A stretch of DNA of 64,000 bases, from assembly GCA_963556255.1 (NCBI GenBank), contig OY744615.1, forward strand, positions 11,862,115 to 11,926,114. Reading direction: 5' to 3'. This document shows positions 50,700 to 64,000 of the stretch, in pieces (position 1 is the stretch's first letter; every line of letters starts with the position of its first letter). Position numbers and translations under genes: made by a program. The notes beneath the pieces are model-generated. The model saw nothing but the letters and a program-made list of their open reading frames with translations. It was not told the origin of the DNA and searched no databases. The stretch is from Allolobophora icterica. Taxonomy: Eukaryota > Annelida > Clitellata > Crassiclitellata > Lumbricidae.

Positions 50700-53600
50700 T
50701 CTCCTACGATATACCATGCACCAACATCAAATCGGACATAAAATGTTTTTTAAAAATTTCTCTAATTCATCAAATCTGCATCGGAAACGCGATTTCCCAG
50801 TGTCCGAGTTTTACACCCTGCCAGAGGCCAAATAAATCTTTACGAAAATTGCTCTAATTCAAATTCTAAGACAGATTAACACCTCTACCAAGCAGAAATC
50901 ATATCACAGCACGATCTCCTACGATATACCATGCACCAACATCAAATCGGACATAAAATGTTTTTTAAAAATTTCTCTAATTCATCAAATCTGCATCGGA
51001 CACGCGATTTCCCAGTGTCCGAGTTTTACACCCTGCCAGAGGCCATATAAATTTTTACGAGAATTGCTCTAATTCAAATTCTAAGACAGATTAACACCTC
51101 TACCAAGCAGAAATCATATCACAGCACGATCTCCTACGATATACCATGCACCAACATCAAATCGGACATAAAATGTTTTTTGAAAAATTTCTCTAATTCA
51201 TCAAATCTGCATCGGAAACGCGATTTCCCAGTGTCCGAGTTTTACACCCTGCCAGAGGCCAAATAAATCTTTACGAAAATTGCTCTAATTCAAATATTCT
51301 AAGACAGATTAACACCTCTACCAAGCAGAAATCATATCACAGCACGATCTCCTACGATATACCATGCACCAACATCAAATCGGACATAAAATGTTTTTTG
51401 AAAAATTTCTCTAATTCATCAAATCTGCATCGGAAACGCGATTTCCCAGTGTCCGAGTTTTACACCCTGCCAGAGGCCAAATAAATCTTTACGAAAATTG
51501 CTCTAATTCAAATTCTAAGACAGATTAACACCTCTACCAAGCAGAAATCATATCACAGCACGATCTCCTACGATATACCATGCAGCAACATCAAATCGGA
51601 CATAAAATGTTTTTTGAAAAATTTCTCTAATTCATCAAATCTGCATCGGAAACGCGATTTCCCAGTGTCCGAGTTTTACACCCTGCCAAAGGCCATATAA
51701 ATTTTTACGAAAATTGCTCTAATTCAAATTCTAAGACAGATTAACACCTCTACCAAGCAGAAATCATATCACAGCACGATCTCCTACGATATACCATGCA
51801 GCAACATCAAATCGGACATAAAATGTTTTTTAAAAATTTCTCTAATTCATCAAATCTGCATCGGAAACGCGATTTCCCAGTGTCCGAGTTTTACACCCTG
51901 CCAGAGGCCATATACATTTTTACGAGAATTGCTCTAATTCAAATATTCTAAGACAGATTAACACCTCTACCAAGCAGAAATCATATCACAGCACGATCTC
52001 CTACGATATACCATGCACCAACATCAAATCGGACATAAAATGTTTTTTGAAAAATTTCTCTAATTCATCAAATCTGCATCGGAAACGCGATTTCCCAGTG
52101 TCCGAGTTTTACACCCTGCCAGAGGCCAAATAAATCTTTACGAAAATTGCTCTAATTCAAATTCTAAGACAGATTAACACCTCTACCAAGCAGAAATCAT
52201 ATCACAGCACGATCTCCTACGATATACCATGCACCAACATCAAATCGGACATAAAATGTTTTTTAAAAATTTCTCTAATTCATCAAATCTGCTTCGGAAA
52301 CGCGATTTCCCAGTGTCCGAGTTTTACACCCTGCCAGAGGCCATATAAATTTTTACGAGAATTCCTCTAATTCAAATTCTAAGACAGATTAACACCTCTA
52401 CCAAGCAGAAATCATATCACAGCACGATCTCCTACGATATACCATGCACCAACATCAAATCGGACATAAAATGTTTTTTAAAAATTTCTCTAATTCATCA
52501 AATCTGCTTCGGAAACGCGATTTCCCAGTGTCCGAGTTTTACACCCTGCCAGAGGCCATATAAATTTTTACGAGAATTGCTCTAATTCAAATTCTAAGAC
52601 AGATTAACACCTCTACCAAGCAGAAATCATATCACAGCACGATCTCCTACGATATACCATGCACCAACATCAAATCGGACATAAAATGTTTTTTGAAAAA
52701 TTTCTCTAATTCATCAAATCTGCATCGGAAACGCGATTTCCCACTGTCCGAGTTTTACACCCTGCCAGAGTCCATATAAATCTTTACGAAAATTGCTCTA
52801 ATTCAAATTCTAAGACAGATTAACACCTCTACCAAGCAGAAATCATATCATAAGCACGATCTCCTACGATATACCATGCACCAACATCAAATCGGACATA
52901 AAATGTTTTTTAAAAATTTCTCTAATTCATCAAATCTGCATCGGAAACGCGATTTCCCAGTGTCCGAGTTTTACACCCTGCCAGAGGCCAAATAAATCTT
53001 TACGAAAATTGCTCTAATTCAAATTCTAAGACAGATTAACACCTCTACCAAGCAGAAATCATATCACAGCACGATCTCCTACGATATACCATGCACCAAC
53101 ATCAAATCGGACATAAAATGTTTTTTAAAAATTTCTCTAATTCATCAAATCTGCATCGGACACGCGATTTCCCAGTGTCCGAGTTTTACACCCTGCCAGA
53201 GGCCATATAAATTTTTACGAGAATTGCTCTAATTCAAATTCTAAGACAGATTAACACCTCTACCAAGCAGAAATCATATCACAGCACGATCTCCTACGAT
53301 ATACCATGCACCAACATCAAATCGGACATAAAATGTTTTTTGAAAAATTTCTCTAATTCATCAAATCTGCATCGGAAACGCGATTTCCCAGTGTCCGAGT
53401 TTTACACCCTGCCAGAGGCCAAATAAATCTTTACGAAAATTGCTCTAATTCAAATATTCTAAGACAGATTAACACCTCTACCAAGCAGAAATCATATCAC
53501 AGCACGATCTCCTACGATATACCATGCACCAACATCAAATCGGACATAAAATGTTTTTTGAAAAATTTCTCTAATTCATCAAATCTGCATCGGAAACGCG

Positions 53601-54205
53601 ATTTCCCAGTGTCCGAGTTTTACACCCTGCCAGAGGCCAAATAAATCTTTACGAAAATTGCTCTAATTCAAATTCTAAGACAGATTAACACCTCTACCAA
53701 GCAGAAATCATATCACAGCACGATCTCCTACGATATACCATGCAGCAACATCAAATCGGACATAAAATGTTTTTTGAAAAATTTCTCTAATTCATCAAAT
53801 CTGCATCGGAAACGCGATTTCCCAGTGTCCGAGTTTTACACCCTGCCAAAGGCCATATAAATTTTTACGAAAATTGCTCTAATTCAAATTCTAAGACAGA
53901 TTAACACCTCTACCAAGCAGAAATCATATCACAGCACGATCTCCTACGATATACCATGCAGCAACATCAAATCGGACATAAAATGTTTTTTAAAAATTTC
54001 TCTAATTCATCAAATCTGCATCGGAAACGCGATTTCCCAGTGTCCGAGTTTTACACCCTGCCAGAGGCCATATACATTTTTACGAGAATTGCTCTAATTC
54101 AAATATTCTAAGACAGATTAACACCTCTACCAAGCAGAAATCATATCACAGCACGATCTCCTACGATATACCATGCACCAACATCAAATCGGACATAAAA
54201 TGTTT
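50700..54205 (+). repeat. Higher-order repeat, 10-monomer unit (2,160 bp)
   Basis: Sequence from about 50700 to 52045 matches 52860 to 54205 at an offset of exactly 2,160 bp, for example GCCAAAGGCC near 51685 and 53845, and TCGGACACGCG near 50997 and 53157. The second unit starts just after the 1-bp insertion form CATATCATAAGCACG near 52847. The match ends where TTTTTTGAAAA faces TTTTTTAAAAA near 54207. Confidence 0.75.
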
Positions 54206-57200
54206 TTTAAAAATTTCTCTAATTCATCAAATCTGCATCGGACACGCGATTTCCCAGTGTCCGAGTTTTACACCCTGCCAGAGGCCATATAAATTTTTAC
54301 GAGAATTGCTCTAATTCAAATTCTAAGACAGATTAACACCTCTACCAAGCAGAAATCATATCACAGCACGATCTCCTACGATATACCATGCACCAACATC
54401 AAATCGGACATAAAATGTTTTTTGAAAAATTTCTCTAATTCATCAAATCTGCATCGGAAACGCGATTTCCCAGTGTCCGAGTTTTACACCCTGCCAGAGG
54501 CCAAATAAATCTTTACGAAAATTGCTCTAATTCAAATTCTAAGACAGATTAACACCTCTACCAAGCAGAAATCATATCACAGCACGATCTCCTACGATAT
54601 ACCATGCACCAACATCAAATCGGACATAAAATGTTTTTTAAAAATTTCTCTAATTCATCAAATCTGCATCGGAAACGCGATTTCCCACTGTCCGAGTTTT
54701 ACACCCTGCCAGAGGCCAAATAAATCTTTACGAAAATTGCTCAAATTCAAATTCTAAGACAGAATAACACCTCTACCAAGCAGAAATCATATCACAGCAC
54801 GATCTCCTACGATATACCATGCACCAACATCAAATCGGACATAAAATGTTTTTTAAAAATTTCTCTAATTCATCAAATCTGCATCGGAAACGCGATTTCC
54901 CAGTGTCCGAGTTTTACACCCTGCCAGAGGCCAAATAAATTTTTACGAGAATTGCTCTAATTCAAATATTCTAAGACAGATTAACACCTCTACCAAGCAG
55001 AAATCATATCACAGCACGATCTCCTACGATATACCATGCACCAACATCAAATCGGACATAAAATGTTTTTTGAAAAATTTCTCTAATTCATCAAATCTGC
55101 ATCGGAAACGCGATTTCCCAGTGTCCGAGTTTTACACCCTGCCAGAGGCCAAATAAATCTTTACGAAAATTGCTCTAATTCAAATTCTAAGACAGATTAA
55201 CACCTCTACCAAGCAGAAATCATATCACAGCACGATCTCCTACGATATACCATGCAGCAACATCAAATCGGACATAAAATGTTTTTTGAAAAATTTCTCT
55301 AATTCATCAAATCTGCATCGGAAACGCGATTTCCCAGTGTCCGAGTTTTACACCCTGCCAAAGGCCATATAAATTTTTACGAAAATTGCTCTAATTCAAA
55401 TTCTAAGACAGATTAACACCTCTACCAAGCAGAAATCATATCACAGCACGATCTCCTACGATATACCATGCAGCAACATCAAATCGGACATAAATGTTTT
55501 TTAAAAATTTCTCTAATTCATCAAATCTGCATCGGAAACGCGATTTCCCAGTGTCCGAGTTTTACACCCTGCCAGAGGCCATATACATTTTTACGAGAAT
55601 TGCTCTAATTCAAATATTCTAAGACAGATTAACACCTCTACCAAGCAGAAATCATATCACAGCACGATCTCCTACGATATACCATGCACCAACATCAAAT
55701 CGGACATAAAATGTTTTTTGAAAAATTTCTCTAATTCATCAAATCTGCATCGGAAACGCGATTTCCCAGTGTCCGAGTTTTACACCCTGCCAGAGGCCAA
55801 ATAAATCTTTACGAAAATTGCTCTAATTCAAATTCTAAGACAGATTAACACCTCTACCAAGCAGAAATCATATCACAGCACGATCTCCTACGATATACCA
55901 TGCACCAACATCAAATCGGACATAAAATGTTTTTTAAAAATTTCTCTAATTCATCAAATCTGCTTCGGAAACGCGATTTCCCAGTGTCCGAGTTTTACAC
56001 CCTGCCAGAGGCCATATAAATTTTTACGAGAATTGCTCTAATTCAAATTCTAAGACAGATTAACACCTCTACCAAGCAGAAATCATATCACAGCACGATC
56101 TCCTACGATATACCATGCACCAACATCAAATCGGACATAAAATGTTTTTTGAAAAATTTCTCTAATTCATCAAATCTGCATCGGAAACGCGATTTCCCAG
56201 TGTCCGAGTTTTACACCCTGCCAGAGGCCAAATAAATCTTTACGAAAATTGCTCTAATTCAAATTCTAAGACAGATTAACACCTCTACCAAGCAGAAATC
56301 ATATCACAGCACGATCTCCTACGATATACCATGCACCAACATCAAATCGGACATAAAATGTTTTTTAAAAATTTCTCTAATTCATCAAATCTGCATCGGA
56401 AACGCGATTTCCCAGTGTCCGAGTTTTACACCCTGCCAGAGGCCAAATAAATCTTTACGAAAATTGCTCTAATTCAAATTCTAAGACAGATTAACACCTC
56501 TACCAAGCAGAAATCATATCACAGCACGATCTCCTACGATATACCATGCACCAACATCAAATCGGACATAAAATGTTTTTTAAAAATTTCTCTAATTCAT
56601 CAAATCTGCATCGGACACGCGATTTCCCAGTGTCCGAGTTTTACACCCTGCCAGAGGCCATATAAATTTTTACGAGAATTGCTCTAATTCAAATTCTAAG
56701 ACAGATTAACACCTCTACCAAGCAGAAATCATATCACAGCACGATCTCCTACGATATACCATGCACCAACATCAAATCGGACATAAAATGTTTTTTGAAA
56801 AATTTCTCTAATTCATCAAATCTGCATCGGAAACGCGATTTCCCAGTGTCCGAGTTTTACACCCTGCCAGAGGCCAAATAAATCTTTACGAAAATTGCTC
56901 TAATTCAAATTCTAAGACAGATTAACACCTCTACCAAGCAGAAATCATATCACAGCACGATCTCCTACGATATACCATGCACCAACATCAAATCGGACAT
57001 AAAATGTTTTTTAAAAATTTCTCTAATTCATCAAATCTGCATCGGAAACGCGATTTCCCACTGTCCGAGTTTTACACCCTGCCAGAGGCCAAATAAATCT
57101 TTACGAAAATTGCTCAAATTCAAATTCTAAGACAGAATAACACCTCTACCAAGCAGAAATCATATCACAGCACGATCTCCTACGATATACCATGCACCAA

Positions 57201-58169
57201 CATCAAATCGGACATAAAATGTTTTTTAAAAATTTCTGTAATTCATCAAATCTGCATCGGAAACGCGATTTCCCACTGTCCGAGTTTTACACCCTGCCAA
57301 AGGCCATATAAATTTTTACGAAAATTGCTCTAATTCAAATTCTAAGACAGATTAACACCTCTACCAAGCAGAAATCATATCACAGCACGATCTCCTACGA
57401 TATACCATGCAGCAACATCAAATCGGACATAAAATGTTTTTTAAAAATTTCTCTAATTCATCAAATCTGCATCGGAAACGCGATTTCCCAGTGTCCGAGT
57501 TTTACACCCTGCCAGAGGCCATATACATTTTTACGAGAATTGCTCTAATTCAAATATTCTAAGACAGATTAACATCTCTACCAAGCAGAAATCATATTAA
57601 AGCACGATCTCCTACGATATACCATGCACCAACATCAAATCGGACATAAAATGTTTTTTGAAAAATTTCTCTAATTCATCAAATCTGCATCGGAAACGCG
57701 ATTTCCCAGTGTCCGAGTTTTACACCCTGCCAGAGGCCAAATAAATCTTTACGAAAATTGCTCTAATTCAAATTCTAAGACAGATTAACACCTCTACCAA
57801 TCAGAAATCATATCACAGCACGATCTCCTACGATATACCATGCACCAACATCAAATCGGACATAAAATGTTTTTTGAAAAATTTCTCTAATTCATCAAAT
57901 CTGCATCGGAAACGCGATTTCCCAGTGTCCGAGTTTTACACCCTGCCAGAGGCCAAATAAATCTTTACGAAAATTGCTCTAATTCAAATTCTAAGACAGA
58001 TTAACACCTCTACCAAGCAGAAATCATATCACAGCACGATCTCCTACGATATACCATGCACCAACATCAAATCGGACATAAAATGTTTTTTAAAAATTTC
58101 TCTAATTCATCAAATCTGCATCGGAAACGCGATTTCCCAGTGTCCGAGTTTTACACCCTGCCAGAGGCC

Positions 58170-61100
58170 AAATAAATCTTTACGAAAATTGCTCAAATTC
58201 AAATTCTAAGACAGAATAACACCTCTACCAAGCAGAAATCATATCACAGCACGATCTCCTACGATATACCATGCACCAACATCAAATCGGACATAAAATG
58301 TTTTTTAAAAATTTCTCTAATTCATCAAATCTGCATCGGAAACGCGATTTCCCAGTGTCCGAGTTTTACACCCTGCCAGAGGCCAAATAAATTTTTACGA
58401 GAATTGCTCTAATTCAAATATTCTAAGACAGATTAACACCTCTACCAAGCAGAAATCATATCACAGCACGATCTCCTACGATATACCATGCACCAACATC
58501 AAATCGGACATAAAATGTTTTTTGAAAAATTTCTCTAATTCATCAAATCTGCATCGGAAACGCGATTTCCCAGTGTCCGAGTTTTACACCCTGCCAGAGG
58601 CCAAATAAATCTTTACGAAAATTGCTCTAATTCAAATTCTAAGACAGATTAACACCTCTACCAAGCAGAAATCATATCACAGCACGATCTCCTACGATAT
58701 ACCATGCAGCAACATCAAATCGGACATAAAATGTTTTTTGAAAAATTTCTCTAATTCATCAAATCTGCATCGGAAACGCGATTTCCCAGTGTCCGAGTTT
58801 TACACCCTGCCAAAGGCCATATAAATTTTTACGAAAATTGCTCTAATTCAAATTCTAAGACAGATTAACACCTCTACCAAGCAGAAATCATATCACAGCA
58901 CGATCTCCTACGATATACCATGCAGCAACATCAAATCGGACATAAAATGTTTTTTAAAAATTTCTCTAATTCATCAAATCTGCATCGGAAACGCGATTTC
59001 CCAGTGTCCGAGTTTTACACCCTGCCAGAGGCCATATACATTTTTACGAGAATTGCTCTAATTCAAATATTCTAAGACAGATTAACACCTCTACCAAGCA
59101 GAAATCATATTAAAGCACGATCTCCTACGATATACCATGCACCAACATCAAATCGGACATAAAATGTTTTTTGACAAATTTCTCTAATTCATCAAATCTG
59201 CATCGGAAACGCGATTTCCCAGTGTCCGAGTTTTACACCCTGCCAGAGGCCAAATAAATCTTTACGAAAATTGCTCTAATTCAAATTCTAAGACAGATTA
59301 ACACCTCTACCAATCAGAAATCATATCACAGCACGATCTCCTACGATATACCAAGCACCAACATCAAATCGGACATAAAATGTTTTTTGAAAAATTTCTC
59401 TAATTCATCAAATCTGCTTCGGAAACGCGATTTCCCAGTGTCCGAGTTTTACACCCTGCCAGAGGCCATATAAATTTTTACGAGAATTGCTCTAATTCAA
59501 ATTCTAAGACAGATTAACACCTCTACCAAGCAGAAATCATATCACAGCACGATCTCCTACGATATACCATGCACCAACATCAAATCGGACATAAAATGTT
59601 TTTTGAAAAATTTCTCTAATTCATCAAATCTGCATCGGAAACGCGATTTCCCAGTGTCCGAGTTTTACACCCTGCCAGAGGCCAAATAAATCTTTACGAA
59701 AATTGCTCTAATTCAAATTCTAAGACAGATTAACACCTCTACCAAGCAGAAATCATATCACAGCACGATCTCCTACGATATACCATGCACCAACATCAAA
59801 TCGGACATAAAATGTTTTTTAAAAATTTCTCTAATTCATCAAATCTGCATCGGAAACGCGATTTCCCAGTGTCCGAGTTTTACACCCTGCCAGAGGCCAA
59901 ATAAATCTTTACGAAAATTGCTCTAATTCAAATTCTAAGACAGATTAACACCTCTACCAAGCAGAAATCATATCACAGCACGATCTCCTACGATATACCA
60001 TGCACCAACATCAAATCGGACATAAAATGTTTTTTAAAAATTTCTCTAATTCATCAAATCTGCATCGGACACGCGATTTCCCAGTGTCCGAGTTTTACAC
60101 CCTGCCAGAGGCCATATAAATTTTTACGAGAATTGCTCTAATTCAAATTCTAAGACAGATTAACACCTCTACCAAGCAGAAATCATATCACAGCACGATC
60201 TCCTACGATATACCATGCACCAACATCAAATCGGACATAAAATGTTTTTTGAAAAATTTCTCTAATTCATCAAATCTGCATCGGAAACGCGATTTCCCAG
60301 TGTCCGAGTTTTACACCCTGCCAGAGGCCAAATAAATCTTTACGAAAATTGCTCTAATTCAAATTCTAAGACAGATTAACACCTCTACCAAGCAGAAATC
60401 ATATCACAGCACGATCTCCTACGATATACCATGCACCAACATCAAATCGGACATAAAATGTTTTTTAAAAATTTCTCTAATTCATCAAATCTGCATCGGA
60501 AACGCGATTTCCCAGTGTCCGAGTTTTACACCCTGCCAGAGGCCAAATAAATTTTTACGAGAATTGCTCTAATTCAAATATTCTAAGACAGATTAACACC
60601 TCTACCAAGCAGAAATCATATCACAGCACGATCTCCTACGATATACCATGCACCAACATCAAATCGGACATAAAATGTTTTTTGAAAAATTTCTCTAATT
60701 CATCAAATCTGCATCGGAAACGCGATTTCCCAGTGTCCGAGTTTTACACCCTGCCAGAGGCCAAATAAATCTTTACGAAAATTGCTCTAATTCAAATTCT
60801 AAGACAGATTAACACCTCTACCAAGCAGAAATCATATCACAGCACGATCTCCTACGATATACCATGCAGCAACATCAAATCGGACATAAAATGTTTTTTG
60901 AAAAATTTCTCTAATTCATCAAATCTGCATCGGAAACGCGATTTCCCAGTGTCCGAGTTTTACACCCTGCCAGAGGCCAAATAAATCTTTACGAAAATTG
61001 CTCAAATTCAAATTCTAAGACAGAATAACACCTCTACCAAGCAGAAATCATATCACAGCACGATCTCCTACGATATACCATGCACCAACATCAAATCGGA

Positions 61101-63779
61101 CATAAAATGTTTTTTAAAAATTTCTCTAATTCATCAAATCTGCATCGGAAACGCGATTTCCCAGTGTCCGAGTTTTACACCCTGCCAGAGGCCAAATAAA
61201 TTTTTACGAGAATTGCTCTAATTCAAATATTCTAAGACAGATTAACACCTCTACCAAGCAGAAATCATATCACAGCACGATCTCCTACGATATACCATGC
61301 ACCAACATCAAATCGGACATAAAATGTTTTTTGAAAAATTTCTCTAATTCATCAAATCTGCATCGGAAACGCGATTTCCCAGTGTCCGAGTTTTACACCC
61401 TGCCAGAGGCCAAATAAATCTTTACGAAAATTGCTCTAATTCAAATTCTAAGACAGATTAACACCTCTACCAAGCAGAAATCATATCACAGCACGATCTC
61501 CTACGATATACCATGCAGCAACATCAAATCGGACATAAAATGTTTTTTGAAAAATTTCTCTAATTCATCAAATCTGCATCGGAAACGCGATTTCCCAGTG
61601 TCCGAGTTTTACACCCTGCCAAAGGCCATATAAATTTTTACGAAAATTGCTCTAATTCAAATTCTAAGACAGATTAACACCTCTACCAAGCAGAAATCAT
61701 ATCACAGCACGATCTCCTACGATATACCATGCAGCAACATCAAATCGGACATAAAATGTTTTTTAAAAATTTCTCTAATTCATCAAATCTGCATCGGAAA
61801 CGCGATTTCCCAGTGTCCGAGTTTTACACCCTGCCAGAGGCCATATACATTTTTACGAGAATTGCTCTAATTCAAATATTCTAAGACAGATTAACACCTC
61901 TACCAAGCAGAAATCATATTAAAGCACGATCTCCTACGATATACCATGCACCAACATCAAATCGGACATAAAATGTTTTTTGACAAATTTCTCTAATTCA
62001 TCAAATCTGCATCGGAAACGCGATTTCCCAGTGTCCGAGTTTTACACCCTGCCAGAGGCCAAATAAATCTTTACGAAAATTGCTCTAATTCAAATTCTAA
62101 GACAGATTAACACCTCTACCAATCAGAAATCATATCACAGCACGATCTCCTACGATATACCAAGCACCAACATCAAATCGGACATAAAATGTTTTTTGAA
62201 AAATTTCTCTAATTCATCAAATCTGCTTCGGAAACGCGATTTCCCAGTGTCCGAGTTTTACACCCTGCCAGAGGCCATATAAATTTTTACGAGAATTGCT
62301 CTAATTCAAATTCTAAGACAGATTAACACCTCTACCAAGCAGAAATCATATCACAGCACGATCTCCTACGATATACCATGCACCAACATCAAATCGGACA
62401 TAAAATGTTTTTTGAAAAATTTCTCTAATTCATCAAATCTGCATCGGAAACGCGATTTCCCAGTGTCCGAGTTTTACACCCTGCCAGAGGCCAAATAAAT
62501 CTTTACGAAAATTGCTCTAATTCAAATTCTAAGACAGATTAACACCTCTACCAAGCAGAAATCATATCACAGCACGATCTCCTACGATATACCATGCACC
62601 AACATCAAATCGGACATAAAATGTTTTTTAAAAATTTCTCTAATTCATCAAATCTGCATCGGAAACGCGATTTCCCAGTGTCCGAGTTTTACACCCTGCC
62701 AGAGGCCAAATAAATCTTTACGAAAATTGCTCTAATTCAAATTCTAAGACAGATTAACACCTCTACCAAGCAGAAATCATATCACAGCACGATCTCCTAC
62801 GATATACCATGCACCAACATCAAATCGGACATAAAATGTTTTTTAAAAATTTCTCTAATTCATCAAATCTGCATCGGACACGCGATTTCCCAGTGTCCGA
62901 GTTTTACACCCTGCCAGAGGCCATATAAATTTTTACGAGAATTGCTCTAATTCAAATTCTAAGACAGATTAACACCTCTACCAAGCAGAAATCATATCAC
63001 AGCACGATCTCCTACGATATACCATGCACCAACATCAAATCGGACATAAAATGTTTTTTGAAAAATTTCTCTAATTCATCAAATCTGCATCGGAAACGCG
63101 ATTTCCCAGTGTCCGAGTTTTACACCCTGCCAGAGGCCAAATAAATCTTTACGAAAATTGCTCTAATTCAAATTCTAAGACAGATTAACACCTCTACCAA
63201 GCAGAAATCATATCACAGCACGATCTCCTACGATATACCATGCACCAACATCAAATCGGACATAAAATGTTTTTTAAAAATTTCTCTAATTCATCAAATC
63301 TGCATCGGAAACGCGATTTCCCAGTGTCCGAGTTTTACACCCTGCCAGAGGCCAAATAAATTTTTACGAGAATTGCTCTAATTCAAATATTCTAAGACAG
63401 ATTAACACCTCTACCAAGCAGAAATCATATCACAGCACGATCTCCTACGATATACCATGCACCAACATCAAATCGGACATAAAATGTTTTTTGAAAAATT
63501 TCTCTAATTCATCAAATCTGCATCGGAAACGCGATTTCCCAGTGTCCGAGTTTTACACCCTGCCAGAGGCCAAATAAATCTTTACGAAAATTGCTCTAAT
63601 TCAAATTCTAAGACAGATTAACACCTCTACCAAGCAGAAATCATATCACAGCACGATCTCCTACGATATACCATGCAGCAACATCAAATCGGACATAAAA
63701 TGTTTTTTGAAAAATTTCTCTAATTCATCAAATCTGCATCGGAAACGCGATTTCCCAGTGTCCGAGTTTTACACCCTGC
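58170..63779 (+). repeat. Higher-order repeat, two copies of a 13-monomer unit (2,809 bp)
   Basis: TTGCTCAAATTC near 58190 and 60999, TTTTTTGACAAATTTC near 59170 and 61979, and the form ACCAAGCACCAAC at 59350 and 62159 are each 2,809 bp apart. The rare GACAAA and CCAAGCACC variants occur only in this pair, so the duplication is young. The match ends near 60970 and 63779, where GAGGCCAAATAA faces AAAGGCCATATAA. Confidence 0.8.
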
Positions 63780-64000
63780 CAAAGGCCATATAAATTTTTA
63801 CGAAAATTGCTCTAATTCAAATTCTAAGACAGATTAACACCTCTACCAAGCAGAAATCATATCACAGCACGATCTCCTACGATATACCATGCAGCAACAT
63901 CAAATCGGACATAAAATGTTTTTTAAAAATTTCTCTAATTCATCAAATCTGCATCGGAAACGCGATTTCCCAGTGTCCGAGTTTTACACCCTGCCAGAGG

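Larger units (their letters stand above)
5823..64000 (+). repeat. Main 216-bp satellite array, about 270 monomers
   Basis: Uninterrupted head-to-tail monomers with no inversion and no foreign insert. Counting from GCCAGAGGCC as position 1, landmarks are the AT-rich start (11-25), ACACCTCTACC (60-70), CACGATCTCC (92-101), TCGGACA (128-134), the tract TTTTTTGAAAAATTT (about 142-156), and a hyphenated dyad at 178-204. Length forms are 216 bp, 215 bp (G lost between the T and A tracts), 218 bp (CAAATATTC instead of CAAATTC) and 217 bp (both). Recurrent substitutions define monomer types: CACCAACATC or CAGCAACATC, CAGTGTCC or CACTGTCC, TTTTACACC or TTGCACACC, CAAGCAG or CAATCAG, TCAAATTC with AGAATAACACC. 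These types recur in fixed orders and give higher-order repeats. The array continues past the right edge. Confidence 0.97.

Noticed and set aside
5823..64000. CRISPR array
   Set aside because: There are no short direct repeats separated by unique spacers. The whole 216-bp unit repeats and there are no cas genes.

Overview
The window is one long eukaryotic satellite DNA array and holds no gene I can support. Nearly every base is a head-to-tail, single-orientation tandem repeat of a 216-bp monomer (about 37.5% G+C, counted in the monomer at 217-432), with about 280 copies. The array runs off both ends of the window. There is no rRNA, tRNA, CRISPR array, operon or long reading frame. A satellite of this scale points to pericentromeric or other constitutive heterochromatin of a eukaryote. 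I cannot name the species. An invertebrate would not be surprising, but that is a guess.

The only non-satellite sequence is a 1,078-bp element present three times, at 490-1567, 2724-3801 and 4745-5822. I find no difference between the copies. Each has imperfect 38-bp terminal inverted repeats that begin with the same 16 bases, and each is flanked by AGAT on both sides. The same junction occurs at the same phase of the monomer in all three. The element carries seven exact copies of the octamer TGTTCTAT (both strands), mostly near its ends, and has no transposase-sized frame. It reads as a non-autonomous cut-and-paste DNA transposon that inserted once and was then multiplied along with its host monomers. 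Insert-free versions of the same satellite neighbourhood occur near 2291, 46123 and 49797. Two of these three carry a small deletion (3 bp and 1 bp) exactly at the insertion point, which may be excision scars.

Layout: 1-6800 is the element-bearing zone, where element copies alternate with short stretches of four to five monomers. From 6800 to 64000 is pure satellite, organised into nested higher-order repeats whose unit changes along the array: 7 monomers (1,514 bp) at about 6.8-9.8 kb; 18 and 17 monomers (3,894 and 3,680 bp) at 10.2-21.8 kb; 14 monomers (about 3,022 bp) at 21.4-27.4 kb; a dispersed 2.3-kb pair at 27.6-29.9 and 34.0-36.3 kb; a 13-monomer spacing (2,811 bp) at 29.9-34.1 kb; 9 monomers (about 1,943 bp) at 38.9-42.7 kb; 10 monomers (2,160 bp) at 50.7-54.2 kb; and 13 monomers (2,809 bp) at 58.2-63.8 kb. 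Monomer types are recognisable by diagnostic substitutions and by 1-3 bp indels (215, 216, 217 and 218 bp forms). The pattern is that expected from repeated unequal exchange and segmental amplification. Block boundaries were set by eye from diagnostic variants and are good to about a monomer unless stated otherwise.
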